This document shows positions 6,791 to 13,897 of a DNA stretch of 20,356 nt, piece after piece. This DNA comes from an uncultured bacterium (GTDB taxonomy: Bacteria > Actinomycetota > Coriobacteriia > Coriobacteriales > Coriobacteriaceae): the NCBI GenBank assembly GCA_905215095.1, contig CAJMOL010000004.1, positions 1-20,356 of the forward strand, read 5' to 3'. The notes below the pieces were generated by a model, which ran no database searches, was not told where the DNA came from, and saw nothing but the letters and a program-made list of their open reading frames with translations. Every line of letters starts with the position of its first letter. The stretch's first letter is position 1. The position numbers were made by a program, and so were the translations under genes.

Positions 6791-7522
6791 ATGGCGATCG
6801 GAGCGCGTAAGCAACCGCTGTACGATCAGCTGGTCGATATTCTGACCGAAAAGATCGACCATGAATATCGCGCCGGTGACATGATTCCTTCCGAGCGCGA
6901 ACTTTCGGAGCGCTATGGTCTCTCGCGTACTACGGTACGCCTGGCTCTTCAGGAACTGGAGCGTTTAGGACTGGTGGTTCGGCAGCACGGTCGCGGTACC
7001 TTTGTGACCGACCGTTCGGCAAAGGCAACCAATCTTATGCAGTCCTACAGCTTTACCGAGCAGATGCGCGCGATGGGTCGCGACCCCGAGACCACGATTC
7101 TCGAGTTTTGCGAGATGGAGGCCGATAAAAATCTGGCCGAGCATATGGGATTGCGTATAGGTGATCGCATTTTTAAGCTTAAGCGCCTTCGTTCTGCCGA
7201 CAACATGCCCATGATGGTCGAACGCAGCTATCTACCGGTTCGTCAATTTCTGTCCCTAAAGCGACCGCTGCTGGAGCGTAAGCCGCTTTACGATGTGATT
7301 GAGCAAGACTTTCAGCAAAAGATACGCGTGGCCGAAGAGGAGTTCTATGCGAGCATAGCCCGTCCCACCGACGCCCACCTTTTGGGAATTGTCGAGGGCT
7401 CGCCTGTGCTCGATTTGGTCAGGACTACGTATAACGAGTCAAACGAGGTAGTGGAGTACACACTCTCGGTTGCTCGTGCCGATCAGTTTAAATACAAGGT
7501 TTACCACCAGCGCAGTAACTAG
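6791..7522 (+). CDS. GntR-family (HutC/UTRA) repressor of the aminosugar genes
   Basis: The protein has 243 residues. The N-terminal winged helix-turn-helix (about 9-75) shows the GntR signature: PLYDQLVDILTEKI, IPSERELSERYGLSRTTVR, LQELERLGLVVRQHGRGTFV. The remainder is a UTRA effector domain (about 95-240) with typical features (LKRLRSADNMPMMVERSYLP, ILDLVRTTYNESNEVVEY-like end). UTRA GntR proteins such as NagR, DasR and AgaR sense phosphorylated aminosugars. Its position between the PTS operon and agaS, and a shared TGGT-N4-ACCA dyad before both units, suggest that it represses both and is released by an aminosugar phosphate. AGGGAGGA precedes the ATG. Confidence 0.92.
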   Translation: MAIGARKQPLYDQLVDILTEKIDHEYRAGDMIPSERELSERYGLSRTTVRLALQELERLGLVVRQHGRGTFVTDRSAKATNLMQSYSFTEQMRAMGRDPETTILEFCEMEADKNLAEHMGLRIGDRIFKLKRLRSADNMPMMVERSYLPVRQFLSLKRPLLERKPLYDVIEQDFQQKIRVAEEEFYASIARPTDAHLLGIVEGSPVLDLVRTTYNESNEVVEYTLSVARADQFKYKVYHQRSN

Positions 7523-7561
7523 TGCTCGCATCGTTTCCATATGGTGATTCTTTGCATTTAA

Positions 7562-7597
7562 CTGGTTACTACCAGATAACCAACCGAAGTGTATAAT
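7562..7597 (+). promoter_or_regulatory. agaS promoter with overlapping GntR operator
   Basis: TATAAT at 7592-7597 is a perfect -10. The dyad CTGGT-TACT-ACCAG (7562-7575) occupies the -35 region 17 bp upstream, a standard repressor position. It matches the dyad before the PTS operon (3269-3282) at 13 of 14 bases. Confidence 0.7.
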
Positions 7598-7636
7598 TGC
7601 ACGTCAGAGGATTACTTCTAGAGAGAGGTATTAGAA

Positions 7637-8803
7637 ATGTTCGAGAAGAGTGTCGAGGAGCTCACCGAGCTCGGCGCCCAGATCACCACGGCCGAGATTG
7701 CTCAGCAGCCCGAGCTTTGGCGTGATACGCTCAACATCTATCGCGAGAACAAGGAGGCCATCGAGGCCTTCCTGGCCGAGGCTCGCGCTATGGGCGAGGG
7801 CCGTCTGTCCGTTGTCTTCACCGGTGCCGGTACGTCCGACTACGTTGGCGATACCTGCGCCCCGTACCTGCGTCACGCTGGCAACACTGATCTCTACGAC
7901 TTTAAGCCCATCGCCTCGACCGACATCGTGAGCGCCCCGCGCGACTTCCTGCGCGCCGAGGATCCCACGCTCGTGGTTTCCTTTGCCCGCTCTGGCAACA
8001 GCCCCGAGAGCCTTGCCGCCGTTGCCGTTGCCAAGGAGCTCGTCCACAACGTCAAGTTCCTCAACATCACCTGCGCTCCCGAGGGCAAGCTCGCCGTCGA
8101 GTCCGCCGATGATCCCAATGCGCTGACGCTGCTCATCCCGCGCGCCAACGACAAGGGCTTCGCCATGACCGGTTCCTACACCTGCATGACCCTGCTCTCC
8201 ACCCTTATTTTCGACACTGCCTCTGACGAGCAGAAGGCCGAGTGGGTCGAGACGATTGCCAAGATGGGCGAGGAGGTCATCTCCCGTGAGCCTGAGATCG
8301 CCGATTACCTGGCTGGCGACTTCAACCGCGTGACCTACTTGGGTTCTGGCTCCTTCGGTGGCCTTGCCCAGGAGAGCCAGCTCAAGATCCTCGAGCTCGC
8401 TCACGGTCTGGTTGCTACTTCCTACGACACCTCCATGGGCTATCGTCACGGACCTAAGTCCTTCGTCGACGATAAGACGCTCGTCTTCGTGTTCGTCAAC
8501 AACGACGCCTACACCCGTCAGTACGACATCGACATCCTCAACGAGATCGGTGGCGACGAAATCGCTCAGCACACCATCGCCGTTCAGCAGGAAGGTGCCA
8601 CCGTCTACGAGGGCGAGTCCTTCACCTTTAAGGGCTACGAGGCGCTTCCCGAGGGCTACCTTGCTCTGCCGTTCGTGATGTTTGCCCAGGCTATCAGCCT
8701 GCTCAACTCCGTGCGCGTGGGCAACACGCCCGACACGCCGAGCCCCACTGGCACGGTCAACCGCGTGGTTAAGGGCGTGACGATTCACCCCTTCACCGCT
8801 TAA
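7637..8803 (+). CDS. agaS: AgaS-type SIS-domain aminosugar-6-phosphate deaminase/isomerase
   Basis: The protein has 388 residues with two SIS (sugar isomerase) domains. Close agreement with E. coli AgaS (384 aa, recalled sequence) is visible at TGAGTSDYVGD (~62-72), SFARSGNSPES (~115-125), GFAMTGS (~174-180), YLGSGSFGGLAQESQLKILE (~234-253), GYRHGPKSFVDD (~268-279) and the C-terminal GNTPDTPSPTGTVNRVVKG followed by IHPF. AgaS converts galactosamine-6-phosphate to tagatose-6-phosphate plus ammonia. SIS glucosamine-6-phosphate deaminases (NagB-II/GlmS-like) are the alternative, but the C-terminal motif and the nearby LacC favour the galactosamine route. The gene has its own promoter with a GntR operator and its own terminator. 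GAGAGAGGT precedes the ATG. Confidence 0.92.
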   Translation: MFEKSVEELTELGAQITTAEIAQQPELWRDTLNIYRENKEAIEAFLAEARAMGEGRLSVVFTGAGTSDYVGDTCAPYLRHAGNTDLYDFKPIASTDIVSAPRDFLRAEDPTLVVSFARSGNSPESLAAVAVAKELVHNVKFLNITCAPEGKLAVESADDPNALTLLIPRANDKGFAMTGSYTCMTLLSTLIFDTASDEQKAEWVETIAKMGEEVISREPEIADYLAGDFNRVTYLGSGSFGGLAQESQLKILELAHGLVATSYDTSMGYRHGPKSFVDDKTLVFVFVNNDAYTRQYDIDILNEIGGDEIAQHTIAVQQEGATVYEGESFTFKGYEALPEGYLALPFVMFAQAISLLNSVRVGNTPDTPSPTGTVNRVVKGVTIHPFTA

Positions 8804-8821
8804 TCGCGTCCCCCTGTAAGG

Positions 8822-8864
8822 GCGCCCGTCCGCTCATAACGGCGGGCGGGCGCTATTTGTTTTT
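8822..8864 (+). terminator. Rho-independent terminator after agaS
   Basis: A 12-bp stem (8822-8833 with 8842-8853, one G-U pair) and an 8-nt loop precede a T-rich tract (TATTTGTTTTT). It suggests that nagA is only partly read from the agaS promoter. A TATAAG at 8877-8882 is a possible -10 for nagA, without a convincing -35. Confidence 0.82.
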
Positions 8865-8921
8865 ACATGGACCGGGTATAAGCATTACCACAGTCAACTG
8901 CTTTAGAAGCAAGGAGTGCAT

Positions 8922-10091
8922 ATGAGCACGTACGCAATTGAGGCTGACAAGTTCTTCTTGCCGGCAGGCCCGCAACTGGGCGGCTATCTTATGGTCGAGG
9001 ATGGCGTCTTTGGCGCCTGGCAGGCCGACGAGCCCTCTTGCGAGATTAAGGACTACACGGGATCGTGGATCGCACCGGGTATGGTCGATACTCACATCCA
9101 TGGCTTCTACAACCACTCAACAACCGATAACGATCCCGAGGGCATTGATATCAGCTCGACCGAGCTCGCCCGTCGCGGTACCACCAGCTGGCTGCCCACG
9201 ACGTTCACCGATGGCGTCGAGCAGATCAAGGACGCCTGCGCCGCCATCGCTCAGGCGGACGAGGGTCGCGGCCCCGACTTCTGCGGTGCTCGCATTCAGG
9301 GCATCTATCTGGAGGGCCCCTTCTTTACCATGAAGCACGTGGGCGCGCAGAACCCCGCTTATCTTATCGATCCCTCCGAGGAGGTCTTCGATCAGTGGCA
9401 GGAGGCTGCGGGCGGTCGCATCGTTAAGAGCGCCATGGCGGCTGAGCGCGACGGTGCCGCTGCTTATGCGGCTGCTCTGAATGCCAAGGGTGTGGTGACC
9501 AGCATCGGTCACTCCGACGCCACCTACGATGAGTGCATCGCCGCCATCAACGCCGGTGCCAGCTGCTTTACGCATACCTATAACGGTCAGCGCGGGCTGC
9601 ATCACCGTGAGCCCGGTGTCGTGGGCGCTGCCATGTCCACGCCCGAGACCTACGCCGAGATCATCTGTGACGGCAAGCACGTTAACCCTGCCGCCATCAA
9701 GGCGCTGCTGCAGGCAAAGGGCTGGCAACACACGGTGCTCATCACTGACTGCCTGGGTTGCGGCGGCATGCCCGAGGGCAGCTACACCAGTGGTGGCATG
9801 GACGTCATCATGAAGGACAACCTGTGCTGGCTCGCCGACGGCAAGAGCATTGCCGGCTCGGTGCTCACGCTTGCCCAGGGCGTCAAGAACATCGTTGACT
9901 GGGGCATCGCCAGCGCCGATATCGCCATTCGCATGGCAACCGAGGTGCCGGCACGCTCCGCGCACATCGAGGATAAGTGCGGCAGCATCATGCCGGGTCG
10001 CGACGCCGACTTTGTCGTGTTCGACCATGAGCTTACCCTCGTCGAGACGTATGTTGGCGGCCAGAGCGTCGGCAACGCCTTTACCGAGTAA
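8922..10091 (+). CDS. nagA: N-acetylglucosamine/galactosamine-6-phosphate deacetylase
   Basis: The protein has 389 residues, an amidohydrolase-superfamily enzyme. Visible landmarks are the metal-binding DTHIHGF (~56-62), the catalytic-site glutamate in LEGPF (E131), GHSDA (H197), THTYNG (H218) and ITDCLGCGG, with D276 at the catalytic aspartate position; the C-terminal ADFVVFD is also typical. It removes acetate from N-acetylhexosamine-6-phosphate in the cytoplasm, giving the amine used by AgaS. NagA (GlcNAc-6-P) and AgaA (GalNAc-6-P) cannot be separated by eye; context favours use on GalNAc-6-P. AAGGAG (8911-8916) decides for the ATG at 8922 over an in-frame GTG at 8916. A decayed C-terminal copy of the same family lies at 12812-12985. 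Confidence 0.93.
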   Translation: MSTYAIEADKFFLPAGPQLGGYLMVEDGVFGAWQADEPSCEIKDYTGSWIAPGMVDTHIHGFYNHSTTDNDPEGIDISSTELARRGTTSWLPTTFTDGVEQIKDACAAIAQADEGRGPDFCGARIQGIYLEGPFFTMKHVGAQNPAYLIDPSEEVFDQWQEAAGGRIVKSAMAAERDGAAAYAAALNAKGVVTSIGHSDATYDECIAAINAGASCFTHTYNGQRGLHHREPGVVGAAMSTPETYAEIICDGKHVNPAAIKALLQAKGWQHTVLITDCLGCGGMPEGSYTSGGMDVIMKDNLCWLADGKSIAGSVLTLAQGVKNIVDWGIASADIAIRMATEVPARSAHIEDKCGSIMPGRDADFVVFDHELTLVETYVGGQSVGNAFTE

Positions 10092-10095
10092 CGAT

Positions 10096-10135
10096 AGAAA
10101 AAGACGGCGGGCCCGAATCTGCTCGGACCCGCCGT
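10096..10135 (-). terminator. Hairpin terminator shared by convergent genes, best on the minus strand
   Basis: A 13-bp stem with one mismatch (10104-10116 with 10123-10135, 6-nt loop) is followed on the minus strand by a run of five T (plus-strand AAAAA at 10098-10102), ending the flavodoxin gene. Read on the plus strand it lacks a T run but could still act for nagA. Confidence 0.8.
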
Positions 10136-10166
10136 ATGGGTTAAACGCTCAAAAGCACCTTCACAG

Positions 10167-10751
10167 TTACAGCTTGTTAGCGATCTTCTTTGCCGTGCGC
10201 TTGACGCCGGCCACCAGGCCTCCTGCAGGATGCTCCTTCTCGTATGCTAGGCGCTTCTCACGCTTGGCGTACTCTTCGACAATGATGTCGCCATATTCGT
10301 CTTCGATCTTGTCGAAGAAGTCGACGGCGCCCTTAATTTCCTCAGCGGTCGGGTGTCCCTTTTGGACACCGCCGGTGAGTTTGAACGGCCCCCACGTATC
10401 AAAGCCGGGGCAGCCGTAGACACCCATAAAGATGGCCTGCCTCATGCGGCAGATGCCATCGATATCCTTGCCGTACCACTTGTTTTTGCCACCGTAGGTC
10501 ATAAGGCCAAACACCTTGTCCTGCGGCTGCAGCACGTTCGTGAGCACGCGTGCCATGTCCTTGTCGATCTCGGAGTAATAGATGCCCGTGGCGACACCGA
10601 TCAGATGGTATTCGTGCAGGTCGGGGTACTCGTTTTTACCGAGTGACTTCACGTCGAGGGTATCGATCTCGGGGTGTGCCTCGACGATGGCGTCCACGAG
10701 CTTTTTCGTATTGCCGTGATGGCGCGAGGCGTAGAGGATGATGGTTCGCAT
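10167..10751 (-). CDS. Flavodoxin-family protein
   Basis: The protein has 194 residues from the ATG at 10751. The N-terminal MRTIILYASRHHGNTKKLVD is a flavodoxin FMN phosphate loop (S-x-x-G-N-T-x-x-L form); GVATGIYYSEI and GLMTYGG are the next FMN-contact strands and loops. The core is about 145 residues, and a basic, alanine-rich C-terminal tail follows (KREKRLAYEKEHPAGG...RTAKKIANKL). It is probably an FMN-binding electron carrier or quinone-reductase-like protein, cytoplasmic or peripherally membrane-bound through the basic tail. AAAGG lies 7 bp before this ATG; the frame stays open upstream to 10781 but without a binding site. It is transcribed alone, divergent from the LacX gene, and has no obvious link to sugar use. 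Confidence 0.85.
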   Translation of the reverse strand: MRTIILYASRHHGNTKKLVDAIVEAHPEIDTLDVKSLGKNEYPDLHEYHLIGVATGIYYSEIDKDMARVLTNVLQPQDKVFGLMTYGGKNKWYGKDIDGICRMRQAIFMGVYGCPGFDTWGPFKLTGGVQKGHPTAEEIKGAVDFFDKIEDEYGDIIVEEYAKREKRLAYEKEHPAGGLVAGVKRTAKKIANKL

Positions 10752-10907
10752 AAGAAGGCCTTTCAGCTGTAATTGCATCAATGTCTGTATGGTACCCCGT
10801 TACATGGCTGGGATACCGGACGCATCGATGAACGTGCGGGTTTGTCCTTTGGTTAGGGCCGAGACGGGTACTTGCGAGCAAAAAGCAGTTGTTCGAAAGG
10901 ATGGGCA

Positions 10908-11789
10908 ATGGAATACGCTCTCTCCAACGATTCGATTTCTATTAAGGTGTCCACGGCCGGTGGTTCGTTTACCTCGATCGAGGCCGGAGGTCGCGAGTAT
11001 CTGTGGCAGGGCGATCCCGCCGTGTGGTCCGGCCAGGCACCGATTTGCTTCCCGATTTGCGGAGGTTTGCGCGATAACAGCGCCATGACGTTTGCCGGAC
11101 ATCATGTGAAGCTCGCCCGCCACGGCTTTGCGCGCAAGCAGGAGTGGAAGCTGTTGAGCCAAAGCGCAACCGAGCTGGCTATGTGCCTGGCATCCGAGGA
11201 TAACGCCGCGCTGCTGAGCGATTATCCGTATCCGTTTAAACTTGTCGCCCGCTATACGCTCGAGGACGCCGCCGTGCGCGTCTCCTATGAGGTTACCAAC
11301 GAGGGCACCGAGGACATGCCGTTCTTTATTGGCGGTCATCCCGGCTTTAGGTGTCCGCTCGATGAGGGCGAGGCCTATACGGACTACGAGCTGCGCTTTG
11401 AGAAGGACGAAGCTGCTGAGCTTTGCACTGCCGTCCCCTCGACTGGATTGATCGATGTGGACAGGCGCTCCAAGAACCCCATGGTGGGAAAGACGCTGCC
11501 TTTGTCGCATGAGCTCTTCGATTTTGCGGAGACCATCTTTGATGTGCTCGAGAGCCGTCAGGTCACGCTTTCCAAGAAGGGCGAGGACAAAGGCGTTTGC
11601 CTGAGCTTTGAGGGCTTCCCGTATCTCATTGTGTGGAGTAAGCCCGAGGGCGATTTTGTGGCAGTTGAACCCTGGGGTGGCCTTTCGACCTGCTCCGATG
11701 AGGACGACGTGCTTGAGCATAAGCGCGGCTGCCTTGTCGCCAAGCCCAAGGAGACCGTCGTTCGCTCGTTCACGATTGAGATTCTGTAA
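10908..11789 (+). CDS. LacX-like aldose 1-epimerase family protein
   Basis: The protein has 293 residues from ATG 10908, which has AAAGGA just upstream; an in-frame GTG at 10872 is open but has no such site. The galactose mutarotase-like beta-sandwich fold is indicated by GGSFTSIEAGGREYLWQGD near the N-terminus, the ICFPICGGLRDN segment, a histidine in HGFARKQEW, GGHPGF (second catalytic histidine position) and VAVEPWGG (catalytic glutamate position). These EPW-G and W-x-G-x-P-x-x-W motifs are typical of the LacX branch found beside tagatose-6-phosphate genes in lactococci and streptococci. It heads the lacX-lacC cluster, 59 bp before the kinase. The likely job is anomer interconversion of a galactose-type sugar or its phosphate. 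Confidence 0.88.
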   Translation: MEYALSNDSISIKVSTAGGSFTSIEAGGREYLWQGDPAVWSGQAPICFPICGGLRDNSAMTFAGHHVKLARHGFARKQEWKLLSQSATELAMCLASEDNAALLSDYPYPFKLVARYTLEDAAVRVSYEVTNEGTEDMPFFIGGHPGFRCPLDEGEAYTDYELRFEKDEAAELCTAVPSTGLIDVDRRSKNPMVGKTLPLSHELFDFAETIFDVLESRQVTLSKKGEDKGVCLSFEGFPYLIVWSKPEGDFVAVEPWGGLSTCSDEDDVLEHKRGCLVAKPKETVVRSFTIEIL

Positions 11790-11848
11790 TTCCGTTTTGT
11801 CGACTCGTATCGCGAGGCACAAGGAGCCTGCGAGATAAGGAGCTAAAA

Positions 11849-12784
11849 ATGATCCTCACCGTTACGATGAACCCGTCTGTCGATACGCGCTATCAGCTCG
11901 ATGAGCTCATTATCGACGACGTTAACCGTGTGAAGCCCGAAAAGACCGCTGGCGGCAAGGGCCTCAACGTGGCCCGTGTGCTGGGTCAGCTGGGCGACGA
12001 CGTTGTGGCAACCGGTCTGCTCGGCGGCCACATGGGCGCCTTCATGGCTGAGCTCATGGACGCCAACGGTATTAACAACGACTTTGTGCCCATCAAGGGC
12101 GAGACTCGCATTTGCCTCAACATCCTCCACGCCGGCAACCAGACCGAGCTGCTCGAGAGTGGCCCGACAATTGCCCCCGAGGAACTCGATGCCTTTACCG
12201 CCAAGTTTACTGAGCTTGCGGGCAAGGCCGACGTCGTCACCATTTCGGGTTCTCTGCCCCGCGGTGTCGAGGCAGACTACTATGCCAAGATCACGGGCAT
12301 TGCCGAGAACGCCGGTGCCAAGGTATTGCTCGATACCTCGGGTGCCTCTCTCGAGGCTGCGCTCAAGTCCGAGGTCAAGCCCGAGCTGGTCAAGCCTAAC
12401 CTGACCGAGATCAACGGCCTTCTGGGTACGAGCTTTACCACCGACGATGTGGACGAGCTCCGCGCCGCGCTCGCCTCTGACGCCCGCTTCTCCGATATCC
12501 CCTGGGTCGTCGTATCCATGGGCGCTGCCGGCTCCGTTGGCTTCCACAATGGCCGTGCGTTCCGCGCAAAGACGCCCGATATCCCTGCCGTTAACGCAAC
12601 GGGCTCTGGTGACTCCACTATCGCAGGCTTCGCGCATGCCATCGCTGCTGGCGCAGACGACGAGACGGTGCTGCGTACCGCCAACACTTGCGGCAAGCTC
12701 AACGCCATGGATCCTATGACCGGCCACTTGGTTATGGATCGTTGGGACGAGGTCTACAACGGCGTTGTCGTGACCGAGCTGTAA
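11849..12784 (+). CDS. lacC: LacC-type tagatose-6-phosphate kinase (1-phosphofructokinase family)
   Basis: This 311-residue PfkB-fold sugar-phosphate kinase shows the N-terminal MILTVTMNPSVD, TAGGKGLNVARVL (~33-45), LVKPNLTEINGLLG, and the C-terminal GSGDS anion hole with catalytic base D255. The ending MTGHL(V)-x(n)-V is like LacC. LacC makes tagatose-1,6-bisphosphate from tagatose-6-phosphate, the AgaS product. The relative FruK (fructose-1-phosphate) is the alternative, but no fructose PTS or FruR is adjacent and LacX precedes it. AAGGAG at 11837-11842 supports the ATG. No tagatose-bisphosphate aldolase (LacD, KbaY/GatY) is in the window, so the last step must be encoded elsewhere. The TAA is followed in the same frame by a NagA remnant. 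Confidence 0.9.
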   Translation: MILTVTMNPSVDTRYQLDELIIDDVNRVKPEKTAGGKGLNVARVLGQLGDDVVATGLLGGHMGAFMAELMDANGINNDFVPIKGETRICLNILHAGNQTELLESGPTIAPEELDAFTAKFTELAGKADVVTISGSLPRGVEADYYAKITGIAENAGAKVLLDTSGASLEAALKSEVKPELVKPNLTEINGLLGTSFTTDDVDELRAALASDARFSDIPWVVVSMGAAGSVGFHNGRAFRAKTPDIPAVNATGSGDSTIAGFAHAIAAGADDETVLRTANTCGKLNAMDPMTGHLVMDRWDEVYNGVVVTEL

Positions 12785-12811
12785 GGGCTTGGGCGTCGGT
12801 CCCGGCATCGA

Positions 12812-12985
12812 TTGCTAGCTCATGTCGACGACAAGTGCAGTAGCATTATGCCGGGGCGCGACGCCGACACTGTCGTGTTCAATCCCGACCTTACCCTGGT
12901 CGAGGCGTATGTGGGTGGCAACAGCGTCGGTAACGCGTTTGCCGAGTGGCCGCCAAAGAAGCGATCCGAGAGGGGATTTAGATGA
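12812..12985 (+). pseudogene. Remnant of a second nagA (C-terminal end only)
   Basis: The frame that continues after the lacC stop encodes a stretch matching the C-terminus of the intact NagA at 8922-10091: DKCSSIMPGRDAD, then LTLVEAYVGGNSVGNAFAE, against DKCGSIMPGRDAD and LTLVETYVGGQSVGNAFTE. By hand count 31 of 40 residues agree over the last 40 NagA residues, and the DNA is clearly similar. The first ~340 codons are missing, and no ribosome binding site or good start exists. The fragment extends a little beyond the NagA end (WPPKKRSERGF) and stops at TGA 12983-12985, overlapping the next gene's ATG (ATGA). This suggests that a paralogous nagA was once coupled to the yhcH-like gene and was lost by a deletion that joined its tail to lacC. 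Confidence 0.8.
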
Positions 12986-13455
12986 TTTACGGTGCATTGG
13001 GCGATATCGAGGAGTACCGCGGAATGCTCAAGGGCCTCGACGTGCTGATCGATTGGCTCGAGGAGAACGATCCGGCGAAGCTCGAGGTCGGCAGCCATCC
13101 GATTCTGGGCGACAAGGTCTTTGCGAACGTCATGGCTCCCACGACGCGTCCCGAGGCCGAGGCTCACTACGAGACGCATCAGCGCTATCACGACCTGCAG
13201 ATCGACATTGAGGGTCGCGAGGCCTTTAAGGTTGCCACGGGCAGCCTGACGCTGGTCCAGGAGTTTGACGAGAAGGACGACTACGACCTGGTCGATTCAG
13301 ACGCCTCGATTGCCGGCGATCTTGCCGACGACAAGTTCGCGCTGTTCGTTGCCGGCGAGCCTCACATGCCCACGCTCGAGTTCCCGGGCGATGGCGCACA
13401 GCCGGTCAAGAAGATCTGCTTTAAGCTACTTGCAGATGCTTACTGGGAGGAGTAA
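12982..13455 (+). CDS. YhcH/YjgK/YiaL family protein (NanQ/EbgC-like cupin)
   Basis: The protein has 157 residues, normal for this family (~150). Typical features are the start MIYGALGDIEEYR, the ANVMAPTTRPEAEAHYETHQRYHDLQ segment with the putative metal ligands (E and H in HYETHxxYxDLQ), an EAFKVATG strand, and GEPHMP (Glu/His). Family members include E. coli NanQ, reported as an N-acetylneuraminate anomerase, and EbgC, a beta-galactosidase subunit. A role in opening or anomerising a host-glycan sugar is therefore reasonable but inferred. It lies 3' of lacC and its ATG overlaps the stop of the NagA remnant. GAGAGGGG precedes the start. Confidence 0.88.
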   Translation: MIYGALGDIEEYRGMLKGLDVLIDWLEENDPAKLEVGSHPILGDKVFANVMAPTTRPEAEAHYETHQRYHDLQIDIEGREAFKVATGSLTLVQEFDEKDDYDLVDSDASIAGDLADDKFALFVAGEPHMPTLEFPGDGAQPVKKICFKLLADAYWEE

Positions 13456-13514
13456 CGCGCTGCTCGGCTGAGCTGTTCGTGTTGTGAGCGTTATCCTTTG
13501 GGGGAGCGTGCTTA

Positions 13515-13569
13515 GGCCCCGCTGATCGCGGTTCCTTTGAGGATTGCGGTTGGCGGGGCTTGTTGTTGA
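13515..13569 (+). terminator. Probable terminator after the yhcH-like gene
   Basis: GCCCCGC (13516-13522) pairs with GCGGGGC (13553-13559); further imperfect pairing inside (CGCGGTTCC with GGATTGCG) lengthens the hairpin. It is followed by TTGTTGTTG. Confidence 0.6.
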
Positions 13570-13629
13570 GTAGGGGAGTTGCCGACGGCGTTGTGCTTGG
13601 ATTGGCGGATGCGCGCTCGAAATCGGCAA

Positions 13630-13653
13630 CAAAAAAGCCGCCCAAAGGCGGCT
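13630..13653 (-). terminator. Terminator of the tRNA-Thr transcript
   Basis: On the minus strand AGCCGCC-TTTG-GGCGGCT (13653-13636) is followed by a T run (plus strand A at 13631-13636). It begins 11 nt beyond the tRNA 3' end. Confidence 0.85.
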
Positions 13654-13664
13654 ATCTTGTGCAA

Positions 13665-13740
13665 TGGAGCCAGCGACCGGGCTCGAACCGGTGACCCCCG
13701 CTTTACGAGAGCGGTGCTCTACCAACTGAGCTACGCTGGC
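13665..13740 (-). tRNA. tRNA-Thr (anticodon CGT)
   Basis: Read on the minus strand the 76 nt fold as a full cloverleaf: 7-bp acceptor stem GCCAGCG/CGCTGGC, D arm GCTC-AGTTGGTA-GAGC, anticodon stem CCGCT/AGCGG with loop CTCGTAA, a 5-nt variable loop, T stem ACCGG/CCGGT with loop TTCGAGC, discriminator T and an encoded CCA. The anticodon CGT (plus-strand 13705-13707) reads the threonine codon ACG. It is a single gene with its own promoter and terminator; no neighbouring tRNA is present. Confidence 0.97.
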
Positions 13741-13779
13741 GGCCATGTGGTGACGCAACTGAGGCGTCAACGGCTATCT

Positions 13780-13808
13780 ATGATACGGGACATCACAAAT
13801 CCGCGCAA
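13780..13808 (-). promoter_or_regulatory. Probable tRNA-Thr promoter
   Basis: On the minus strand TTGCGC (13808-13803) and TATCAT (13785-13780) have a 17-bp spacer, with the expected start about 30 nt before the tRNA 5' end at 13740. Confidence 0.55.
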
Positions 13809-13897
13809 GGGTTCTGGCGGCTTTTCTCACTTTAAATGCACTAATATTGGAGACGTGATGTCTTGCTCTTGCAGATCTCAAGCAGAATGGGGCAGCG

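Noticed and set aside
7631..8788. Minus-strand ORF of 385 codons opposite agaS
   Set aside because: It mirrors the agaS frame almost exactly and shows no recognisable motif; agaS matches its family along its whole length.
11849..12784. Fructose-1-phosphate kinase (FruK) call for the PfkB-family gene
   Set aside because: No fructose EIIBC or FruR lies beside it, and LacX, AgaS and the LacC-like C-terminus favour tagatose-6-phosphate kinase; the call still rests on context.
11843..12808. Minus-strand ORF of 321 codons opposite lacC
   Set aside because: Antisense shadow of a strongly supported kinase gene; composition is that of reversed GC-rich codons.
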